NCBI GenBank assembly: GCA_019115425.1
Contig: DXDO01000122.1
Coordinates: 1-6,849 of the forward strand
DNA length: 6,849 nucleotides
Direction of reading: 5' to 3'
Origin: Candidatus Agathobaculum merdigallinarum
GTDB taxonomy: Bacteria; Bacillota; Clostridia; Oscillospirales; Butyricicoccaceae
This document shows, in pieces, positions 1-4,726 of this stretch. How positions within the stretch are numbered: position 1 is the stretch's first letter; every line of letters starts with the position of its first letter. The position numbers and the translations under genes were made by a program. Below the pieces are notes generated by a model. That model worked only from the letters and a program-made list of their open reading frames with translations. It was not told the origin of the DNA and did not search any database.

Positions 1-161
1 GACAGGCTCATGCGGTCAAGCAATATGCCGTAGAGCAATTTTGCATCTGTGGATATACCCGCAAATCGGCTATCAGTAAAGAGCAATTTTGGGATGCGGT
101 AGAATGAGTATTGCTCGCCTTCTGCACCATAATAGTATGGGAGGGAGACTGGTGGTGGCAT
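1..161 (-). CDS. repA: Replication initiator protein A, N-terminal part (partial, runs off the left edge)
   Basis: This minus-strand frame opens with ATG at 161 and stays open for 53 codons to the window edge. The translation begins MPPPVSLPYYYG and continues through a motif with YSFYRIPKLLFTD (residues 18-30) and STDAKLLYGILLDRMSL (37-53). That is the opening of the RepA_N domain (pfam06970-type), which starts DNA replication of many Firmicutes plasmids and of the circular forms of integrative elements by binding the origin. The start is fixed by a strong Shine-Dalgarno GAGGTGAT at 173-166, four bases before the ATG. The gene lies at the end of the mobile element, behind a 270-base leader with a hairpin just upstream, so its expression may be attenuated. 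The missing C-terminal part prevents assignment to a plasmid or ICE family. Confidence 0.82.
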   Translation of the reverse strand, partial: MPPPVSLPYYYGAEGEQYSFYRIPKLLFTDSRFAGISTDAKLLYGILLDRMSL

Positions 162-190
162 CCTAATCACCTCGCTTTCTGCTTATAAGA

Positions 191-224
191 ATAGCCGCCT
201 ATATGCACTCATACAGGCGGCTAT
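191..224 (-). terminator. Hairpin in the repA leader, attenuator or terminator
   Basis: ATAGCCGCCT (191-200) pairs with AGGCGGCTAT (215-224), and the stem extends by four more pairs to a 6-base loop (205-210). The pair 201/214 is G-U in minus-strand RNA but A-C in plus-strand RNA, so the stem is complete only when transcribed toward repA. The 3' arm is followed on the minus strand by TCTTAT, a short U-rich tail, and then the repA ribosome binding site 18 bases on. Its position between promoter and gene suggests attenuation rather than the end of a gene. Confidence 0.6.
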
Positions 225-284
225 GGTTTGATGCTCTGCATGGAAAGCAGTCGGCTCTCTTGGGTTATTCTTCAAGGCACATGA

Positions 285-311
285 CTACATCAGCAGTGCA
301 AAATATGTCAA
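285..311 (-). CDS. Possible 8-residue leader peptide (MTYFALLM) in front of repA
   Basis: A TTG at 311-309 opens a frame of eight codons ending at TAG 285-287. It follows the purine run GAAAGGGGG (327-319) with seven bases between, which is ideal for initiation. The frame lies inside the repA leader, upstream of the hairpin at 191-224, where a leader peptide controlling attenuation would sit. The TTG start and small size make it speculative. A second frame through the same bases ends with CLEE and a stop at 265-267, but it has no upstream start codon other than an internal ATG at 282. Confidence 0.3.
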   Translation of the reverse strand: MTYFALLM

Positions 312-380
312 AGATTGTCCCCCTTTCTACCGAACCCCATGCGCAGAAAATTAAATGCGGTAAAAAGTTGTGAAATTGGA

Positions 381-424
381 CAAAACATTCAAAACTCTAG
401 TTGTTTTGGGTTCGGATTGTTTTC
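381..424. repeat. Cluster of CAAAAC / GTTTT motifs near the element terminus
   Basis: CAAAAC occurs at 381-386 and 390-395, and its inverse at 403-408 (GTTTTG) and 419-424 (GTTTTC). TTGTTTTGGG at 401-410 and TTGTTTTCGG at 417-426 are a 9-of-10 direct repeat with a 16-base period. The cluster ends about 15 bases from the element boundary. That is where recombinase or excisionase arm sites commonly lie in integrative elements. No recombinase is visible here, so the role is inferred. Confidence 0.4.
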
Positions 425-430
425 GGCCTT

Positions 431-461
431 ATTATAACACAATCCTCAATGCGGCGCACAA
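431..461 (-). promoter_or_regulatory. Promoter at the element/host junction reading toward repA
   Basis: The minus strand carries TGTTATAAT at 439-431, a perfect TATAAT with the TGn extension, which often suffices without a good -35 box. The best upstream hexamer is TTGTGC (461-456), 19 bases away and lying in the spoVT codons of the host. Transcription would start near 424 and give a leader of about 260 bases before repA. The -10 is on or beside the junction, so the sequence upstream of it differs between integrated and circular forms. Confidence 0.5.
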
Positions 462-477
462 TGCCGGTTGCCTTCAT
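442..477 (-). pseudogene. spoVT: spoVT, 5' end only, interrupted by the mobile element
   Basis: The minus strand from ATG 477-475 reads MKATGIVRRIED, the usual opening of SpoVT. In intact family members this continues with LGRVVIPKE of the AbrB-type DNA-binding fold. Here the frame instead runs into unrelated codons (CVIIRPK and so on) and stops at TAG 397-399, giving a 26-codon fusion with no domain. SpoVT is a roughly 180-residue regulator with an AbrB-like DNA-binding N-terminus and a GAF-like C-terminus. In Bacillus it acts in the forespore under sigma G. Expression signals are intact: GGGAGGG at 493-487, nine bases before the ATG, and a sigma-G-like promoter upstream. AbrB itself usually begins MKSTGIVRKV, so SpoVT fits better. 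The remainder is expected at the other end of the element. Confidence 0.72.
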
Positions 478-517
478 TTACGCGTTCCCTCCCATACGGA
501 ATTTCTGGTTGTACAGG

Positions 518-546
518 TAGTATGACTTTGTGCGCGCAAATTATGT
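518..546 (-). promoter_or_regulatory. Sigma-G-like (forespore) promoter of spoVT
   Basis: On the minus strand, CATACTA at 524-518 matches the sigma-G/sigma-F -10 consensus CATnnTA in full. ACATA at 546-542 matches four of five positions of the -35 GnATR, with a 17-base spacer. The predicted start lies about 33 bases before the spoVT ATG. In Bacillus spoVT is transcribed by sigma G, which fits. The promoter would now send forespore transcripts into the mobile element. The rest of 478-631, between the two genes, shows no other gene. Confidence 0.55.
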
Positions 547-631
547 GGTGCGATTCTTGGCAAATTTTGTTGATGCGCCGCCGCGCCCGTCTTTTGCTCG
601 GGCGTATTCTGCCCTTGCCAGCGAAACAGGC

Positions 632-1903
632 TTATGATCGGGCGGTCACGCGTGTGCCGGTGATCACGGCGTGCGGTGCGCCGGTCAGCGGCATGTTAGT
701 ATACGGTGTGTTGATTGCTTTGGATTTATACTTTTTGTATATTATCTCGTGATCCCAGTCGAGCAGCACGAGCCGCGCAAAATTGCCCGCTGCGACCGCG
801 CGTCCGGTCAAACCGTATACTTCAGCCGGTGCTTTGCTCATTTTTTCGATCAGCTGCATCGGCGACAGCTTCCCTGTTTTGACCAAATAAGTGTTGCACA
901 CGGAAAACGCGGTTTCCAGCCCGGTAATTCCGCTCGGCGCCTTGGCAAATTCGCGTGCTTTTTCCTCCGCCGTGTGCGGCGCGTGGTCGGTTGCGATCAT
1001 GTCGATCGTGCCGTCTGCGAGCGCTTCGATCAGCGCCTGCCGGTCGGCCTCTTTGCGCAGCGGCGGGTTCATGCGCGCATAGGTGCCGCGCGCCAGCACA
1101 TCGTCCTCGGTCAGCGAAATATGGTGCGGCGTCACCTCGGCGTAGATCTCCGCGCCGAGCGCCTTGCCCGCGCGGATCAGCGCCGCGGACTGCGCCGAGC
1201 TGACATGCTGGAACAGCACACGCGCGCCCGTGTCCAGCGCCAGCGCAATATCGCGGGCGATCATCTCAGTCTCTGCGCTCGCCATTGCCCCGGGTACGCC
1301 GAACTGCTTTGCCGCTGCTGAACCGTAGTTTACCCCGGGCGAGGGCACGAGCGACGGCTCCTCCTCGTGGAAGGACAGCAGGATGTCCTGCGCCGCCGCC
1401 TGCTCCATCGCCGCGCGGCACAGGCCCGCACTGGTCAGATTGATGCCGTCATCGGTCAGGCAGGGCGCGCCCGCCGCTTTCAGGGCGGCAAAGTCGGTCA
1501 GCTCGCTCCCCTTCAATCCCTTTGTCACCGCGCCCGCCTGCAGCACCTCGACTGGACAGTCCTTCGCCTTATCGGTCACATAGCGGATGATCTCGGGCGT
1601 GTCGCAGGTCGGCAGGGTGTTCGCCATACAGATCACGGTCGCGTAGCCGCCCGCCGCGGCCGCCGCCGCACCAGTCAGCACATCCTCCTTCTGGGTTTGC
1701 CCCGGGTCGCGGAAATGCACATGGCCGTCCACAAAGCCGGGCGAGACGGTCAGCCCCGCGGCGTCATATACTTCGCAGCCCGCAGGCGCGTTGATGTGCG
1801 CTGCGACCTGCGCAATCACGCCGTCATCCCCGATCAGCACGTCCATCTTTTCGTCGATATTGGTATACGGGTCGAGCACCCGTCCGTTTTGAATGAGCAG
1901 CAT
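632..1903 (-). CDS. pyrC: Dihydroorotase, class I
   Basis: The enzyme cyclises N-carbamoyl-aspartate to dihydroorotate, the third step of de novo pyrimidine synthesis, in the cytoplasm. The 423-residue length is normal for the Bacillus-type class I enzyme. It is an amidohydrolase-fold protein: the N-terminal beta part (1-50) is followed by the metal-binding signature DGHVHFRDPGQTQKED (59-74) with H61 and H63. Further ligands are D151 (CLTDDG), H179 (SFHEE), H233 (FQHVSS) and the catalytic D306 (ATDHAPH). MNPPLR (278-283) is the substrate loop. All expected residues are present. The ATG start is supported by AAGGGAG at 1918-1912, eight bases upstream. The gene stands apart from other pyr genes, with its own promoter and no canonical terminator; only a 6-bp GC hairpin (584-604) without a U-tract lies downstream. 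Confidence 0.96.
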   Translation of the reverse strand: MLLIQNGRVLDPYTNIDEKMDVLIGDDGVIAQVAAHINAPAGCEVYDAAGLTVSPGFVDGHVHFRDPGQTQKEDVLTGAAAAAAGGYATVICMANTLPTCDTPEIIRYVTDKAKDCPVEVLQAGAVTKGLKGSELTDFAALKAAGAPCLTDDGINLTSAGLCRAAMEQAAAQDILLSFHEEEPSLVPSPGVNYGSAAAKQFGVPGAMASAETEMIARDIALALDTGARVLFQHVSSAQSAALIRAGKALGAEIYAEVTPHHISLTEDDVLARGTYARMNPPLRKEADRQALIEALADGTIDMIATDHAPHTAEEKAREFAKAPSGITGLETAFSVCNTYLVKTGKLSPMQLIEKMSKAPAEVYGLTGRAVAAGNFARLVLLDWDHEIIYKKYKSKAINTPYTNMPLTGAPHAVITGTRVTARS

Positions 1904-1958
1904 AAAGTCTTCTCCCTTCGCAGCCTTTTCGTTTCCGTATCATATGATCTGTATGGTC

Positions 1959-1988
1959 ATTGTACCATTAAAACAGCGGCGCAGGCAA
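1959..1988 (-). promoter_or_regulatory. Promoter of pyrC
   Basis: TTGCCT (1988-1983) and TACAAT (1964-1959) are separated by 18 bases on the minus strand, and transcription would begin about 50 bases before pyrC. The -35 lies inside the terminator stem of the upstream CDF gene, so the two elements overlap. I see no pyrR-type attenuator in the short leader. Confidence 0.42.
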
Positions 1989-2006
1989 TCCCTGCGCCGC
2001 TGTTTT
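1970..2006 (-). terminator. Rho-independent terminator of the DUF1294-CDF operon
   Basis: AAAACAGCGGCGCAGG (1970-1985) pairs perfectly with 1991-2006 around a 5-base loop, giving a 16-bp stem whose outer four pairs are A-T. It begins six bases after the CDF stop codon. The run of four U closes the stem on both strands, so it could work in either direction. Confidence 0.88.
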
Positions 2007-2012
2007 CCGGCT

Positions 2013-3179
2013 TTACATCTGATGATCAAACGTGACAACCGGATTATACCGCCAGTCAATTTCTTTTAATTTATTGCGAATTGTCATCATCAGTTCCCGC
2101 TTCGCTTCGTTGTTGTAGCTGAACGGCACGACCACGTCGAAAATCAGATTGATCTGCCGCGCGCCATCCACCACGCGGAAATCATGCATGGACAGGTTCT
2201 CGTCGATCTCGTGCAGCACGGCGTCCACCTGCTCGCGCAGCGCCGCGACATGTTCGTTGTTCACGTCGATCGGGTCCATGTGGATCACCAGATACACGCC
2301 CGTGCGCTGCCAGACGCGCTTTTCCGCTTCGTCGATCACCTCATGCACCGCCACGAAGTCCGAATCGCTCGGTACCTCGGCGTGCAGCGAGGCCAGCCAG
2401 CGGCCCGCGCCGTAATTATGCACGATCAGGTCGTGCACACCCACGATGTACTCGGATTCCATCACCAGCTTTTCAATGCTGCGCGCGATCTCCGGGTCGG
2501 CGGCCTCGCCGAGCAGGGGCGCGACCGTGTCGCGCGCAATGCCGAAGCCCGCCCAAATGATAAATGCCGCCACCAATACGCCAATGTACCCGTCCACCGG
2601 CAGGGTCGTGAACTGTCCCGCCACCATACCGAGGATGACAACGCCGGTCGTGATCACGTCGTTGCGGCTGTCCTGGCCCGCCGCCATCAGCACAGGCGAC
2701 TCGATCCGCCGCCCGATCTGCACGTTGAACGCACCCATCCACAGCTTCACCAGCATGGAGACCGCGAGGATCACCACCAGCACCAGAGAAAAGGCCACCG
2801 GCTCGGGGTGCAGGATGCGGCCGATCGAGGTTTTGAAGAACTCAAAGCCCACCAGCACGATGATAAACGACACGGCAAGGCCCGCGATATACTCCGTGCG
2901 GCCGTAGCCGAACGGGTGCTTCGCGTCCGGCGCCTTGCCGGACAGCTTGAAGCCTACAATCGAGATCAGGCAGGAAAGCCCGTCCGACAGGTTGTTGAAT
3001 GCATCCGCCGCGATCGAGATAGAGCCTGTGACCAGACCGATCACAACTTTCAGCAGAAACAAAAAAACATTGCACGCGATGCCCACCGCTCCGGACAGCA
3101 CCCCGTACCGCTCGCGCACGCGCGCGTCCCGCGTATTTTGCGCATCACGGACAAAAAGGCGGATCAGCGCCTTGGTCAT
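2013..3179 (-). CDS. Cation diffusion facilitator (CDF) metal exporter, manganese-type metal site
   Basis: This is a 388-residue inner-membrane antiporter that exports divalent metal in exchange for protons. Six membrane segments lie at about 29-51, 53-77, 95-115, 128-148, 175-192 and 196-214. The transport site is D59/N63 in helix 2 (AADAFNNLSD) and D170/D174 in helix 5 (QDSRND). Zinc exporters have HxxxD in helix 5. DxxxD with Asn in helix 2 is the pattern of manganese exporters such as streptococcal MntE, so Mn2+ export is likely but inferred. The cytosolic part is long: lobe one (about 229-305) is followed by a similar second lobe (about 309-388). ATG 3179 follows GAGGGG (3191-3186) by six bases and overlaps the stop of the DUF1294 gene by four bases, so translation is probably coupled. 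A strong terminator follows. Confidence 0.93.
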   Translation of the reverse strand: MTKALIRLFVRDAQNTRDARVRERYGVLSGAVGIACNVFLFLLKVVIGLVTGSISIAADAFNNLSDGLSCLISIVGFKLSGKAPDAKHPFGYGRTEYIAGLAVSFIIVLVGFEFFKTSIGRILHPEPVAFSLVLVVILAVSMLVKLWMGAFNVQIGRRIESPVLMAAGQDSRNDVITTGVVILGMVAGQFTTLPVDGYIGVLVAAFIIWAGFGIARDTVAPLLGEAADPEIARSIEKLVMESEYIVGVHDLIVHNYGAGRWLASLHAEVPSDSDFVAVHEVIDEAEKRVWQRTGVYLVIHMDPIDVNNEHVAALREQVDAVLHEIDENLSMHDFRVVDGARQINLIFDVVVPFSYNNEAKRELMMTIRNKLKEIDWRYNPVVTFDHQM

Positions 3180-3460
3180 AACAATCCCCTCGAATACAAA
3201 ATATTATATATTGCCGCTATGATTACAATTTGTAATATCATAATTGCCGGAATCCCCAGCATAAAGCTGCGGTGCAGCGTCTTATGCCGGATGAGCAGCA
3301 TGGTCAGGTAGACGCCCGGCCCTCCGCCGACCAGCGCCCAGAAAAACAGCGTGCGCTCGGGCACACGCCGCCAGCCGCGCGGCGCGGCGAGCTTGTCATA
3401 GATGCACACGATCGCGCCGATCACACTGACTGCAATCAAATAGTATAGTACGCCCCGCAC
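3176..3460 (-). CDS. DUF1294 family small membrane protein (GTG start)
   Basis: The frame is open back to an ATG at 3544, but I place the start at GTG 3460-3458, giving 94 residues, the usual family length. Reasons: GGGGAGG at 3476-3470 lies nine bases upstream; a promoter with an extended -10 occupies the would-be extension; and the conserved part begins right here (VRGVLYYLIA). The protein has three hydrophobic segments (about 3-20, 40-58, 66-88), with YDKLAA, RVPERTL, GGGPGVYLTM and RHKTLH between them, which are the hallmarks of DUF1294. The biochemical function of the family is not known. It is the first gene of an operon with the CDF exporter, sharing an ATGA overlap, which suggests a role beside metal export or the membrane. 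Confidence 0.85.
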   Translation of the reverse strand: MRGVLYYLIAVSVIGAIVCIYDKLAAPRGWRRVPERTLFFWALVGGGPGVYLTMLLIRHKTLHRSFMLGIPAIMILQIVIIAAIYNILYSRGLL

Positions 3461-3491
3461 GCCCGCATGCCTCCCCGCGAAATTTCTTTTT

Positions 3492-3520
3492 ATTCTAACA
3501 CATGCGGCCTGACAATGCAA
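3492..3520 (-). promoter_or_regulatory. Promoter of the DUF1294-CDF operon
   Basis: TTGCAT (3520-3515), a 17-base spacer and TAGAAT (3497-3492) with a TGn extension (TGTTAGAAT) read on the minus strand. Transcription would start near 3485, just before the GGGGAGG of the GTG start at 3460. This supports the shorter DUF1294 protein. Confidence 0.6.
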
Positions 3521-3579
3521 AGAATTTGCGCCAAAAATAGCCATGGCTAACGTATTCTCATTCCTTTTTCACAAAAGCG

Positions 3580-3608
3580 TTGCGCAGGCTGAAAAAATAT
3601 GTCATGAT
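3580..3608 (+). promoter_or_regulatory. Promoter of the Gfo/Idh/MocA gene
   Basis: TTGCGC (3580-3585), a 17-base spacer and CATGAT (3603-3608) with a TGn extension (TGTCATGAT). The box pair is divergent from the DUF1294 promoter 60 bases away, so the intergenic region serves both directions. I see no clear operator palindrome. Confidence 0.5.
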
Positions 3609-3649
3609 AGAACTATAAAAAATCCGAAACAGGAAAGGGGCACTGAGAT

Positions 3650-4630
3650 ATGCGAATCGGAACGATCGGAACTGGCAGCATCGTAAGCTGGGTGATGGCC
3701 GAGGCGGTGCGCACCGAGGGCATGGCGTGGGAGGCGGTCTGCTCCCGCAGGGAGGAGACCGGCCGCGCGTTGGCCGACCGGTTTGGCGTGCGCAAGGTGT
3801 ATACCGAGCTCGACGCGCTGCTGGCGGATCCAGAGCTGGACTTTATCTACGTCGCTTCCCCCAACAGTCTGCACTACGAGAAGACCAAAAGGGCGCTGCT
3901 GGCGGGCAAAAACGTGATCTGCGAAAAGCCCTTTGCGCCGACGCGCGCGCAGGCGGAGGAGCTTTCCGCGCTCGCACAGGAAAAGCGGCTGTTTCTGTTC
4001 GAGGGCATCACGACCATGTTCCTGCCCAATTTCGCGCTGCTGCGCGAAAAATGCGGTGAGATCGGACCGGTGCGGCAGGTTTCCTGCTCGTTCTGCCAGT
4101 ATTCCAGCAAATATGACGCGCTCTGCGCCGGCGAGACACCCAATGTATTCAATCCGGCGTTTGCGGGCGGCGCGCTGATGGATATCAATCTCTATAACCT
4201 GTATTTTGCATACGGTCTGTTCGGCAAGCCGGATCGGCTGACCTATCATGCGCATAAGCACCCGAACGGCATCGACACCAGCGGCGTACTGGTGCTGGAA
4301 TATCCGGATTTTATATGCCAGTGTACCGGGGCGAAGAACTGCCAGGGGGATAACGGCTCGTTGATTCTGGGAGAGCGGGGCCGCATCCGCGTGGAAGGCC
4401 CTGCCAGCATGTGCAGCCGCATCACGGTCGTGACGGAGAGCGGCGAGCAGCCGTTTGACCTGCAAAACGGAGAGACTGCGTGGCATTACGAGATGCGGGA
4501 GATCGCAGGTCTGGTTGCAGCCGGCGATTACGAAGCCTGCCGGCGCCGGCTGGAGGATACCGTCGAGGTGGCGGGTCTGCTGGAGCGCGCGCGGCGCAGC
4601 GCGGACATTGTATTCCCGGGCATTGACTGA
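3650..4630 (+). CDS. Gfo/Idh/MocA family NAD(P)-dependent oxidoreductase
   Basis: This is a cytoplasmic dehydrogenase of 326 residues, the usual length. The N-terminal Rossmann fold begins MRIGTIGTGSI (GxGxxx dinucleotide motif, 5-11). IYVASPNSLHY (66-76) and the signature CEKPF (91-95, with the catalytic-type K93) follow. The C-terminal alpha/beta domain has GGALMDINLYNLYF (173-186), the family's GGxxxDxGxY/H-like motif, but with Asn180 where Gly is usual and Asn183 near the usual catalytic His. The substrate, probably a sugar, inositol or related polyol, cannot be read from the sequence, and no sugar-pathway genes adjoin it. The ATG follows AGGAAAGGGG (3631-3640) by nine bases. Downstream, a 6-bp hairpin (4643-4660) without a U-tract may weakly end the transcript. 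Confidence 0.9.
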   Translation: MRIGTIGTGSIVSWVMAEAVRTEGMAWEAVCSRREETGRALADRFGVRKVYTELDALLADPELDFIYVASPNSLHYEKTKRALLAGKNVICEKPFAPTRAQAEELSALAQEKRLFLFEGITTMFLPNFALLREKCGEIGPVRQVSCSFCQYSSKYDALCAGETPNVFNPAFAGGALMDINLYNLYFAYGLFGKPDRLTYHAHKHPNGIDTSGVLVLEYPDFICQCTGAKNCQGDNGSLILGERGRIRVEGPASMCSRITVVTESGEQPFDLQNGETAWHYEMREIAGLVAAGDYEACRRRLEDTVEVAGLLERARRSADIVFPGID

Positions 4631-4639
4631 GTCCGGCTC

Positions 4640-4668
4640 TTTCGCTTTGCCGCAAAAGCGTGTATAAT
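4640..4668 (+). promoter_or_regulatory. Probable promoter of the phospholipase-C-family gene
   Basis: A perfect -10 box TATAAT (4663-4668) lies in the gap between the two plus-strand genes. The hexamer 17 bases upstream, TTTCGC (4640-4645), is a poor -35. A 6-bp hairpin CGCTTT/AAAGCG (4643-4660) occupies the spacer. Transcription would begin about 50 bases before the ATG at 4727. Confidence 0.42.
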
Positions 4669-4726
4669 AAAGCTATCCCTCGGGAGAAACAAACATGATC
4701 CGGAAACCAACGGAGGAGGTTCGGTT

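Larger units (their letters stand above)
1..441 (-). mobile_element. End of an integrated mobile element inserted in spoVT
   Basis: From the left window edge to about 441 the sequence is more AT-rich than the rest and does not continue the host gene it abuts. Reading the minus strand, a host reading frame with the SpoVT start (477 to 442) ends abruptly after the GAG GAT codons. What follows is foreign: an extended -10 box, a cluster of AAAAC/GTTTT motifs, a long leader with a hairpin, and the start of a RepA_N replication gene. RepA_N initiators are typical of Firmicutes plasmids and of integrative and conjugative elements. No recombinase or conjugation gene is in view, so the element class is unknown. 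The boundary could be off by a few bases, because the last host codon (GAT) may be shared by element and target. The basis is direct for the broken frame and inference for the element type. Confidence 0.7.

Noticed and set aside
451..581. 8-base inverted pair GCGGCGCA (451-458) and TGCGCCGC (574-581)
   Set aside because: One copy is spoVT coding sequence, the span is long, and GC-rich 8-mers recur by chance.
584..604. 6-bp GC hairpin after pyrC
   Set aside because: No U-tract on the minus strand, so I do not call it a terminator.
468..752. 94-residue plus-strand open frame
   Set aside because: It overlaps the spoVT start and the end of pyrC in antisense, has no ribosome binding site, and looks like no family.
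2184..3311. 375-residue plus-strand open frame opposite the CDF gene
   Set aside because: It is rich in His, Arg and Gln, as expected from the antisense of a GC-rich membrane gene, and has no start signal.
3461..3544. 28-residue N-terminal extension of the DUF1294 protein from ATG 3544
   Set aside because: The extension covers a promoter, has no ribosome binding site, and is absent from the typical family length.
3602..4486. 294-residue minus-strand open frame opposite the Gfo/Idh gene
   Set aside because: Antisense shadow of a clear gene; biased composition and no ribosome binding site.
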